Shown here piece by piece: positions 1 to 5,558 of a stretch of 5,558 bases of DNA. The stretch spans positions 1-5,558 of the forward strand of contig CANDFU010000145.1 in the NCBI GenBank assembly GCA_947384095.1. The letters are read 5' to 3'. This DNA comes from an uncultured Roseburia sp. (lineage in GTDB: Bacteria > Bacillota > Clostridia > Lachnospirales > Lachnospiraceae). The notes under the pieces are model-generated. The model did no database searches, was not told where the DNA came from, and was given only the letters and a program-made list of their open reading frames with translations. The stretch's first letter is position 1, and each line of letters starts with the position of its first letter. Position numbers and translations under genes: made by a program.

Positions 1-492
1 ATCGATGCAAACCCGGATATCGAGGTCCTGCAGTACAATGCGAACTCGTTCTCATCCCCGGAGCTCGGTAAATCCAATGCGACTTCGGCCATCACAAACG
101 GCGCGGACATCGTATTCCATGCGGCCGGCGCGACCGGTCTGGGAGCGATCGAGGCGTGCAAGGAGGCAGGAAAATATGCGATCGGCGTTGACAGTGACCA
201 GGCGTCCGCTGCTCCGGGTACGGTGATCACATCCGCGATGAAGAGAGTGGACAATGCGGTATATGATACTGTCGAAGCTTTGATCAACGGCACGCTCGAA
301 AAGGGCGTCCATGTCTATGACCTTGCAGCCGGCGGCGTTGATATCGCACCGACGCAGGATCTTCTGACTGAGGAAGTGATTTCAGCTGTGGAAGATGTCA
401 AGGCAAAAATCATCAGCGGAGAGATTACGGTTCCTTCCACAAAGGAAGAGTTTGAGGCTGCTTACGGCGACGTGTATCAGTTAGACGAGTGA
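1..492 (+). CDS. BMP/PnrA-type nucleoside-binding lipoprotein of an ABC importer (C-terminal part, 5' truncated)
   Basis: The reading frame is open from base 1 and stops with TGA at 490-492, giving the last 163 residues. Full-length family members have about 330-380 residues, so the lipoprotein signal peptide and N-terminal lobe lie upstream of the window. Visible hallmarks of the BMP (basic membrane protein, Med/PnrA-like) family, numbered from the first residue here, are FSSPELGK (17-24), the glycine-rich FHAAGATGLG (39-48), IGVDSDQ (61-67) and TSAMKRVD (77-84). In PnrA-type proteins the aspartate of the VDSDQ region and the lysine of the SA-K-RVD region lie at the ribose-binding cleft, as I recall the structure. 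The expected role is extracellular capture of a nucleoside and delivery to the ATPase and permeases encoded further downstream. The exact ligand cannot be read from this fragment. An internal ATG at 238 is only the methionine of SAMKRVD and not a start. Family assignment is secure; purine preference is inference. Confidence 0.93.
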   Translation: MDANPDIEVLQYNANSFSSPELGKSNATSAITNGADIVFHAAGATGLGAIEACKEAGKYAIGVDSDQASAAPGTVITSAMKRVDNAVYDTVEALINGTLEKGVHVYDLAAGGVDIAPTQDLLTEEVISAVEDVKAKIISGEITVPSTKEEFEAAYGDVYQLDE

Positions 493-530
493 TCGCCGGG
501 CATACAGCAGGTAATTGAATCGGATCCGAA

Positions 531-537
531 AAGGAGG
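531..537 (+). promoter_or_regulatory. Ribosome binding site that fixes the YjjI start
   Basis: AAGGAGG lies seven bases before ATG 545. This near-perfect Shine-Dalgarno match sets the start at 545 rather than at the in-frame TTG at 515, which would place the site inside the coding region. The 52-base gap between the binding-protein stop and this ATG shows neither a convincing -35/-10 pair nor a hairpin with a T-tract. Read-through from the binding-protein gene is therefore the simplest reading. Confidence 0.85.
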
Positions 538-544
538 AGCGGCA

Positions 545-2089
545 ATGAGGGATATTTCCATGGAGCGCGTGGAGGAAACGCGAGAGAACATATTAAGTAT
601 TATTAAAAGTCCGTCTCTGACGCATGAGCAGAAGCTGACGAACCTGGCGAATCAGGCGGACTCCCTGATGGAGGTGCTGGATCTTCCGGAAGGGCTGGAT
701 GAGCTTTTAAATCAATCCATCGATACAAAATGCATCTGCGATCTGTCGGAAGGGCACGCGCCCGTGCGTCCGCGTTACATTGTTCCGGATTACGCAAAGT
801 TTATGAAGGAAGGCTGCAGTTTTCTGCAGCTCGCTCCTCCGACGGATCTGTATGAGGCGTTAAATCATCTGCTCATCTTTTATAAGCATGTGCCGAGCGT
901 GACAAACTATCCGGTTTATGTGGGGCAACTCGACGAATTGCTGGAACCGTTTATGGATACGGTGGATGAGGCCACGGCAAAGAAACTGATCCGGATGTTT
1001 ATGGTGCACATGGACCGGACCATTCTTGATTCGTTTTCCCATGCAAACATTGGGCCTGAGGCCACCAGGGCAGGGCGGATCCTGCTGGAGGTGGAGGCGG
1101 AATTAGAGCATGCGGTGCCGAATATCACGCTCAAATATGAAGAGGGAGTGACGGACGATGATTTTGCTCTTGAAGCCGTGCGCTGTGCGCTGCACAGTGC
1201 AAAGCCAAGCTTTGCAAATCACAGGATGTTTTCCGGAGAGCTGACGGAGCGATACGTAATTGCGAGCTGCTATAACGGTCTGCCGCTGGGAGGCGGTTCT
1301 TATACGCTCTGCCGTCTGGTTCTTGGGAACATTGCAAAGAGGGCTTCGGGGATTGCGGATTTTAAGGAAAATCAGCTTCCGTATGTTCTTGATATTATGG
1401 CAAGGTATATGGACGCGCGCATCCGGTTTGAGGTGGAGGAGAGCGGATTTTTTGAAAATCATTTTCTTGCAAAAGAAGGATTTATCAGAAGAGACCGGTT
1501 TTCCGCAATGTTCGGGCTGGTGGGACTGGCGGAATGCGTCAATCTCCTGCTGGAAAAGGAAGGAATGACGGGACGCTTCGGGCATGACGAAAAGGCCAAT
1601 GACCTCGGGGTAGAGATCATGGACCAGATTAAGGCGTTCAACGATCACCATGAGAATCCGTACTGTGAGGTGACGGGCGGCCATTTTCTGCTCCACGCGC
1701 AGGTCGGCCTGGCGGAGGATCAGAATGTGTCGCCGGGGACGAGGATTCCCATCGGGGAGGAACCCGAAGAGCTGATCGATCAGCTTATGGTCTTAAACCG
1801 TTTCCATAAGTATTTTCCGTCGGGGACAGGCGATATTTTCCCGATTGATCTGACGGTGCACCGCAATCCGGAATTTGTCCTGGATATTGTCAAAGGTGCG
1901 TTTCGTAAAGAATTGAGATATCTGTCATTCTATTCCAGCGACAGCGACGTCATCCGTGTGACGGGCTATCTGGTAAAGCGTTCGGAGATGGAAAAACTGG
2001 ATGCGGGAATGGCAGTGCTGCAGAACACGACGGGACTGGGGCTCGGCGCGTCGAAAAACGGGCACATCCTGGAACGAAAGGTGCGCTGA
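545..2089 (+). CDS. yjjI: YjjI-family glycyl radical enzyme (substrate unknown)
   Basis: This is a 514-residue cytoplasmic glycyl radical enzyme, much shorter than pyruvate formate-lyase (about 760) and matching E. coli YjjI (about 516). The radical site is RVTGY with G474 near the C-terminus, fitting the family RVxGY motif. The probable thiyl-radical cysteine is C242 in IASCYNGLPLGGG; the equivalent SCYNSLPL stretch is in E. coli YjjI as I recall it. A second cysteine, C256, appears not to be conserved there. EGHAPVRPRY (69-78) and the HVPSVTNYPVYVGQLD stretch are further YjjI-like blocks. The CC pair of pyruvate formate-lyase and the CxE of glycerol/choline-type enzymes are absent, so neither activity should be assigned. 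The stop overlaps the activase start by one base (TGATG), implying translational coupling. The active form must be oxygen sensitive. No N-terminal microcompartment-targeting extension is evident. Family is very sure; substrate is unknown, with nucleoside-linked metabolism suggested only by context. Confidence 0.95.
   Translation: MRDISMERVEETRENILSIIKSPSLTHEQKLTNLANQADSLMEVLDLPEGLDELLNQSIDTKCICDLSEGHAPVRPRYIVPDYAKFMKEGCSFLQLAPPTDLYEALNHLLIFYKHVPSVTNYPVYVGQLDELLEPFMDTVDEATAKKLIRMFMVHMDRTILDSFSHANIGPEATRAGRILLEVEAELEHAVPNITLKYEEGVTDDDFALEAVRCALHSAKPSFANHRMFSGELTERYVIASCYNGLPLGGGSYTLCRLVLGNIAKRASGIADFKENQLPYVLDIMARYMDARIRFEVEESGFFENHFLAKEGFIRRDRFSAMFGLVGLAECVNLLLEKEGMTGRFGHDEKANDLGVEIMDQIKAFNDHHENPYCEVTGGHFLLHAQVGLAEDQNVSPGTRIPIGEEPEELIDQLMVLNRFHKYFPSGTGDIFPIDLTVHRNPEFVLDIVKGAFRKELRYLSFYSSDSDVIRVTGYLVKRSEMEKLDAGMAVLQNTTGLGLGASKNGHILERKVR
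813..830 (+). repeat. Inverted repeat inside yjjI
   Basis: GCTGCAG (813-819) and CTGCAGC (824-830) are perfectly complementary around a TTTT loop, giving a 7-bp stem extendable by one G-U pair. It lies within codons for GCSFLQL. No T-tract follows, so it is not an intrinsic terminator. It may be chance from codon choice. Confidence 0.35.
1179..1201 (+). repeat. Inverted repeat inside yjjI
   Basis: GCGCTGTGC (1180-1188) pairs with GCACAGTGC (1192-1200) around a GCT loop, with one G-U pair and an additional T-A closing pair, about 10 bp in all. It sits within codons for AVRCALHSA, about 60 bases upstream of the codon for the proposed thiyl cysteine. No T-tract follows. Function, if any, is unknown. 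Confidence 0.35.
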
Positions 2090-2931
2090 TGAAGGCGGTG
2101 ATAAACCGGATCATACCCTTTAGCAGCGTGGACGGGCCGGGAAACCGGACGGCCGTATTTTTTCAGGGATGCAATATCGACTGTAAATACTGCCACAATC
2201 CGGAGACCAGAGGGATCTGCAGAAACTGCGGCGCCTGTGTGGACGTTTGTCCCACAGGCGCGCTGTCATACACAGAGGAAGGCATTGTCTGCTATGACGG
2301 CGCAAAATGCGTGCAGTGTGATACCTGTATCCATATCTGTCCGCATGACAGTTCTCCGCGCACACAGGAGATGACGCCGGAAGAAGTCTATGAGAGGGTG
2401 AAAAGGCAGATTCCGTTTATCCGCGGCATATCGGTTTCGGGAGGAGAATGCATGCTGCAGCCCGATTTTCTGACACGGCTTTTTTTCCTGGCGCGGGCTG
2501 ACGGGCTGACGACGATGATCGACAGCAACGGGACGATTCCGTTCCGGGGGTATCCCGGGCTGATGGAGGTAACAGACGGTGTGATGCTGGATATCAAGGC
2601 GTTTGATGGCGCGGAGCACAGGAAGGTGACGGGCGCGTCGAACGAGACGGTTCTGGCGAATGCGGTATATCTGGCGGAGCACGCAAAACTATATGAAGTG
2701 CGGGTGGTTGTTGCGCCCGGGCTTTATGACGCGGAGCGTAGCGTGAAGGAGATGGGGGCGTTTCTGGCGCCGTACCGTAAAATACATGATTTTCGCATAA
2801 AGCTGATCGCCTTCCGGCCGATGGGAGTGCGGAAACAGTATGCGCATTACGGGGTGCCGGACGCAGCGTATTTAAACAGGCTGGCGGAACTGCTCAGAGA
2901 TCTCGGATATAAAGATATCGTGATTACCTGA
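2089..2931 (+). CDS. yjjW: YjjW-family glycyl radical enzyme activase (radical SAM)
   Basis: This 280-residue activating enzyme (E. coli YjjW is about 287) uses S-adenosylmethionine and a [4Fe-4S] cluster to abstract hydrogen from the glycine of its partner, here expected to be G474 of YjjI. The order of elements is: DGPGNRTAVFFQGC (15-28), typical of activases; the radical-SAM motif CX3CX2C at C28, C32 and C35 (CNIDCKYC); an inserted ferredoxin-like domain with C44/C47/C50/C54 and C74/C77/C80/C84, enough for two further [4Fe-4S] clusters; then the SAM-binding SGGE at 117-120. All eight ferredoxin cysteines are intact. The C-terminal part, with DSNGT and MLDIKAFD, completes the usual activase barrel. 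The start shares one base with the yjjI stop, and the preceding AAAGGTG is a modest ribosome site, so coupling to yjjI translation is likely. It is not PflA, which lacks the ferredoxin insert. Confidence 0.95.
   Translation: MKAVINRIIPFSSVDGPGNRTAVFFQGCNIDCKYCHNPETRGICRNCGACVDVCPTGALSYTEEGIVCYDGAKCVQCDTCIHICPHDSSPRTQEMTPEEVYERVKRQIPFIRGISVSGGECMLQPDFLTRLFFLARADGLTTMIDSNGTIPFRGYPGLMEVTDGVMLDIKAFDGAEHRKVTGASNETVLANAVYLAEHAKLYEVRVVVAPGLYDAERSVKEMGAFLAPYRKIHDFRIKLIAFRPMGVRKQYAHYGVPDAAYLNRLAELLRDLGYKDIVIT
2231..2261 (+). repeat. Strong inverted repeat (potential RNA hairpin) inside yjjW
   Basis: GCGCCTGTG (2231-2239) is the exact reverse complement of CACAGGCGC (2253-2261). Inside it GGAC (2241-2244) pairs with GTCC (2249-2252), leaving only T2240 bulged and a GTTT loop. 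This makes a GC-rich 13-bp stem. It covers the codons of the first ferredoxin cluster, from G48 to A58. No T-tract follows, so it is not a normal terminator. The repeated small/Cys/Pro codons of a ferredoxin motif may produce it by chance. Confidence 0.5.
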
Positions 2932-2946
2932 GAGAAATTACTTGAG

Positions 2947-2953
2947 AAGGAGG
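2947..2953 (+). promoter_or_regulatory. Ribosome binding site that fixes a GTG start for the ATPase
   Basis: AAGGAGG is followed by a 7-base spacer and GTG at 2961. The alternative ATG at 2979 is 25 bases from this site and has only weak purine-rich sequence before it. GTG 2961 is therefore preferred, although family alignment would also tolerate starting at 2979. Confidence 0.8.
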
Positions 2954-2960
2954 CAGGGGA

Positions 2961-4505
2961 GTGGGAAGAGTAAGCCATATGGATGAGAGTACGGTTGTAA
3001 TCCGTATGAAGGATATCGTGAAAAAGTTTGGCGATTTTACCGCGAACGACCACATTAACCTGACGGTGCACAAAGGGGAAGTGCATGCGATTTTAGGGGA
3101 GAATGGGGCCGGAAAGAGTACGATGATGAATGTGCTCTGCGGATTATATAAGCCGACGAGCGGACAGATTTTTATCAATGAAAAGGAGGTTTCTTTTTCG
3201 AGTCCGAAAGAGGCGATCGATATCGGTATCGGCATGGTACACCAGCATTTTATGCTGATACAGCCGTTTACCGTCACGGAGAATATCATACTGGGCATGG
3301 AGCCGGTCAGGGGACTTGTAATCGATAAGGATACAGCGCGAAAAAAAGTTCTGGAGCTTTCCGAACGCTACAATATGAAAGTCGATCCGGACGCAAAGAT
3401 TGAGGATATTTCCGTGGGCATGCAGCAGCGCGTGGAGATTTTAAAGGTGCTCTACAGGGGAGCCGATACGCTGATTCTGGATGAGCCCACGGCATCGCTG
3501 ACGCCGCAGGAGATCGAGGGTCTGATGGAGATTATTAAGAATCTGACGGCGGACGGAAAGAGTGTGATCCTGATCACGCATAAACTGAAGGAAATCACGG
3601 CGACATCGGATAATTGTACGATCATCCGGCAGGGAAAATACATCTGTACCGTGAAGGTGGACGAGGTGGATGTTAATGAGCTTGCGGCGATGATGGTGGG
3701 GCGCGATGTGAATTTTACGGTAGAAAAGAAAGAGATGACGCCTGGGGAAAATGTGCTTGAGGTGAAAAAGCTTCATGCGAAGGATTACCGCAATGTCGAG
3801 ATCTTAAAAGGGTTCAGTCTCAACGTCAGAAAGGGCGAGATTGTCGGCCTGGCGGGCGTGGACGGCAACGGCCAGACGGAGCTTGTCGAGATTCTCACGG
3901 GCTTACGGCATGCCGAATCCGGTGAAGTACGGGTTCTGGGAAAGGATATTTTTAACAAATCCCCGGCGGAGACGTTTGCAGCGGGCGTTTCCAGTATTCC
4001 GGCAGACCGGCAGAAGCATGGACTGATATTGGATTTTTCCAACGAGGACAATATGATCGTACAGCATTTTCTGGAGGAGCCGTTTTCTTCAAAAGGGATA
4101 TTAAACCGGAAGGCGATCCGGGCGCATGCGACGAAGCTGATGGAAAAGTTTGACGTCAGGCCCAGGGGGAGCGAGGGCGCGCCGACGGGGACGCTTTCCG
4201 GCGGCAATCAGCAGAAAGTCATTATCGCACGTGAAGTCACGAATGACAAGGAGCTTCTGATTGCAGTGAATCCGACCCGCGGGCTGGACGTGGGAGCGAT
4301 TGAGTTTGTGCATAAATATCTGGTGGAACAGAGAAACAAAAACTGTGCCGTTCTTCTCGTCTCGTTTGAGCTGGACGAGATCATGAGCCTGTCCGACCGG
4401 ATTGAGGTGATTTTTGACGGGCAGATCACGGGGAGTGTTTCCGGAAAAGATGCGGATGAGAAAGAGCTTGGCATTATGATGGCGGGAGGTAAGAAGCATG
4501 AATAA
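2961..4505 (+). CDS. ATP-binding subunit of BMP-type nucleoside ABC importer (NupO/YufO-like, two NBDs)
   Basis: This 514-residue protein has two fused nucleotide-binding domains and powers import from the cytoplasmic face. NBD1 has Walker A GENGAGKST (46-54), Q-loop Q95 in MVHQHF, the variant signature SVGMQQ (151-156), Walker B LILDEP (171-176) and switch H207. NBD2 has a degenerate Walker A, GVDGNGQT (299-306, no Lys), a canonical signature LSGGNQQ (412-418), a Walker B region changed to LLIAVNPTRGLD, and VSFELDE where the switch histidine would be. This asymmetry is normal in RbsA/NupO-type ATPases and implies one hydrolytic site formed by the NBD1 Walker motifs and the NBD2 signature. 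The DVGAIEFVHKYL and LVSFELDEIMSLSDRI stretches point to the NupO branch rather than ribose transport. The start is the GTG at 2961, 29 bases after yjjW; the stop overlaps the permease start by eight bases. Guanosine or general nucleoside specificity is inferred from family. Confidence 0.94.
   Translation: MGRVSHMDESTVVIRMKDIVKKFGDFTANDHINLTVHKGEVHAILGENGAGKSTMMNVLCGLYKPTSGQIFINEKEVSFSSPKEAIDIGIGMVHQHFMLIQPFTVTENIILGMEPVRGLVIDKDTARKKVLELSERYNMKVDPDAKIEDISVGMQQRVEILKVLYRGADTLILDEPTASLTPQEIEGLMEIIKNLTADGKSVILITHKLKEITATSDNCTIIRQGKYICTVKVDEVDVNELAAMMVGRDVNFTVEKKEMTPGENVLEVKKLHAKDYRNVEILKGFSLNVRKGEIVGLAGVDGNGQTELVEILTGLRHAESGEVRVLGKDIFNKSPAETFAAGVSSIPADRQKHGLILDFSNEDNMIVQHFLEEPFSSKGILNRKAIRAHATKLMEKFDVRPRGSEGAPTGTLSGGNQQKVIIAREVTNDKELLIAVNPTRGLDVGAIEFVHKYLVEQRNKNCAVLLVSFELDEIMSLSDRIEVIFDGQITGSVSGKDADEKELGIMMAGGKKHE
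4484..4490 (+). promoter_or_regulatory. Ribosome binding site for the permease, inside the ATPase gene
   Basis: GGGAGGT lies 7 bases before ATG 4498. It is embedded in the last ATPase codons, and the two genes overlap over 4498-4505 (ATGAATAA). This arrangement supports coupled translation of ATPase and permease. Confidence 0.75.
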
Positions 4506-5558
4506 AAAGAAAGGGATTCTGGAAAGTAATGTGCTCTACACCCTGATCGCCATCGTGGCAGGATTTCTGGTCGGCGCGATCTTTCTGATGATTGCAGGAA
4601 TCAGCCCTGCTGTGGCGTACAGCAAACTGATCAGCAGTGTGTTCGGAAAACCGAAATATATGGTCTGGACGCTTATTTATGCCAGTCCTCTGATCTTTAC
4701 GGGTTTGAGCGTGGCGTTTTCGTTCCGCACGGGCGTATTTAATATCGGAGCGGAAGGGCAGTTTGTCGTGGGCGCCCTGACAGCCTGTGTGCTTGGAATC
4801 GTATTGGACCTTCCGGCATGGATCCACGCGCCGCTCTGCGTGATTGCGGCTGCGGCGGCAGGATGTGTATGGTCTCTGATCGTGGGTATTTTAAAGGTGA
4901 AACGGGGGATACATGAAGTCCTGTCGTTTATCATGTTCAACTGGATCGCTTTTTATCTGTCCAATTACGTCGTCAATCTTCCGGCCATACACAAGGGAAC
5001 CGGGGAGGCTACGAAGGATGTGCGGGAATCCGCCAGGCTGCTCTTTCCGGAGGGGGTAAGGAGTCTTTTAGGCTGTAGTGCGGCAAACTGGGGATTTCTT
5101 CTCGCAGTGATCGCAGGCATTGCGATCTGGGTTATCATTGAAAAAACGACACTGGGATACAGGCTGAAAGCGGTCGGTTTTAACAGCAACGGAGCGCAGT
5201 ATGCCGGAATTAATGCGGATTCTTCCGTGCTGACGGCGCTGGGAATCTCCGGCGCGCTTGCCGGCCTTGGCGGGGCAGTGCAGGTCTTGGGAATGTCCGG
5301 GCGGATCAGCCAGTTTGCAGGACAGGAAGGGTTTGGTTTTGAGGGCATTACGGTTGCACTGATCGGCGCGTCCAATCCGATCGGATGTATCTTTGCGGGG
5401 CTGTTTTACGGCGCCATGAAATATGGCGGTTCCAAGCTGAGTATTGTGAAGGCTCCGGCTGAGGTTGTGGATATTATTATGGGATGCGTGATCCTGTTTA
5501 TCGCGGTTTCGCAGATTTTCCGCATCCTGTTTGAGAAAGTCGGCAGAAAGAAGGAGGG
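4498..5558 (+). CDS. Permease subunit of BMP-type nucleoside ABC importer (NupP/YufP-like, 3' end cut)
   Basis: The frame stays open from ATG 4498 to the window edge, giving 353 residues; homologues have about 350-370, so only a few codons are probably missing. It is a polytopic inner-membrane protein of the BPD_transp_2 (RbsC/LivH-like) family. A short basic N-terminus (MNKKK) precedes a first membrane segment at about 13-35. Further hydrophobic segments lie near 56-78, 84-104, 110-132, 140-160, 198-214, 243-266, 283-307 and 322-344. The family hallmark GVFNIGAEGQ is at 79-88. The cytoplasmic coupling stretch GYRLKAVGFNSNGAQYAGIN occupies 220-239. IHEVLSFIMFNWIAFYL (138-154) resembles the corresponding NupP region. 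It should pair with the upstream ATPase and with a second permease expected immediately downstream. Membrane segments were judged by eye and are approximate. Confidence 0.92.
   Translation, partial: MNKKKGILESNVLYTLIAIVAGFLVGAIFLMIAGISPAVAYSKLISSVFGKPKYMVWTLIYASPLIFTGLSVAFSFRTGVFNIGAEGQFVVGALTACVLGIVLDLPAWIHAPLCVIAAAAAGCVWSLIVGILKVKRGIHEVLSFIMFNWIAFYLSNYVVNLPAIHKGTGEATKDVRESARLLFPEGVRSLLGCSAANWGFLLAVIAGIAIWVIIEKTTLGYRLKAVGFNSNGAQYAGINADSSVLTALGISGALAGLGGAVQVLGMSGRISQFAGQEGFGFEGITVALIGASNPIGCIFAGLFYGAMKYGGSKLSIVKAPAEVVDIIMGCVILFIAVSQIFRILFEKVGRKKE
5551..5557 (+). promoter_or_regulatory. Probable ribosome binding site of the next gene
   Basis: AAGGAGG near the window's last base falls in the final permease codons, just as the permease's own site falls in the end of the ATPase gene. 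It predicts a further gene starting within about 10 bases after the window, most likely the second permease (NupQ-like). Confidence 0.55.

Noticed and set aside
5..226. 73-residue plus-strand open frame at the window start
   Set aside because: It overlaps the binding-protein frame, is arginine/serine-rich in a shadow-like way, and the other frame carries clear BMP motifs.
515..544. In-frame TTG extension of yjjI by ten residues
   Set aside because: The AAGGAGG at 531-537 is well placed for ATG 545 and would lie inside the extended coding region; the 514-residue form already matches the family length.
493..544. Possible promoter or terminator between the binding protein and yjjI
   Set aside because: No -10/-35 pair with sensible spacing and no hairpin followed by a T-tract could be found in the 52 bases.
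1103..1696. 197-residue open frame on the minus strand opposite yjjI
   Set aside because: It lies wholly inside a well-supported gene, has no recognisable domain, and its composition looks like a reverse-complement shadow.
545..2089. Annotation as pyruvate formate-lyase
   Set aside because: The protein is about 250 residues shorter, lacks the adjacent cysteine pair, and its motifs and partner activase match YjjI/YjjW.
2231..2261. Intrinsic terminator inside yjjW
   Set aside because: The stem is strong but is followed by CGCTGTCATA rather than a run of T, and the gene continues intact.
2979..2981. ATG start for the ATPase instead of GTG 2961
   Set aside because: It is 25 bases from the strong ribosome site and has no good site of its own; GTG 2961 has a 7-base spacer.
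4965..5375. 136-residue open frame on the minus strand opposite the permease
   Set aside because: It is proline- and alanine-rich as expected from antisense of a hydrophobic GC-rich gene and shows no family motif.

Overview
This window is a compact, plus-strand operon segment from a bacterium that is most likely an anaerobic member of the Firmicutes (Clostridia, perhaps Lachnospiraceae). The reasons are strong AAGGAGG-type ribosome binding sites, gene overlaps of a few bases, an oxygen-sensitive glycyl radical enzyme, and transporter subunits that resemble the Bacillus nupNOPQ (yuf) nucleoside importer. The taxonomic placement is an inference from style, not from a marker gene.

Layout: (1) 1-492, the C-terminal half of a BMP/PnrA-type substrate-binding lipoprotein. 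(2) 545-2089, a complete YjjI-family glycyl radical enzyme of 514 residues, with radical glycine G474 in RVTGY and probable thiyl cysteine C242. (3) 2089-2931, its dedicated radical-SAM activase of the YjjW family, 280 residues, with a CX3CX2C cluster motif and an inserted two-cluster ferredoxin domain. (4) 2961-4505, a double-NBD ATPase of the BMP-type nucleoside importer (NupO-like). (5) 4498-5558, the first permease (NupP-like), cut by the window edge just before its stop. The last bases look like the ribosome binding site of the next gene, presumably the second permease (NupQ-like). Genes fill almost the whole window: the only gaps are 52 bases (493-544) and 29 bases (2932-2960). I see no terminator, RNA gene, CRISPR array or mobile element.

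How the genes may work together: the binding protein, ATPase and permeases form one importer, very probably for nucleosides. A glycyl radical enzyme and its activase sit between the binding protein and the ATPase, with no visible transcriptional break. To my knowledge YjjI has no firmly established substrate. In E. coli, yjjI-yjjW lies next to the deoxyribonucleoside catabolism operon deoCABD. Finding the same pair inside a nucleoside-type importer operon, in what looks like a distant phylum, suggests that YjjI acts on a nucleoside or on a sugar or base derived from one. This is the most interesting point in the window.
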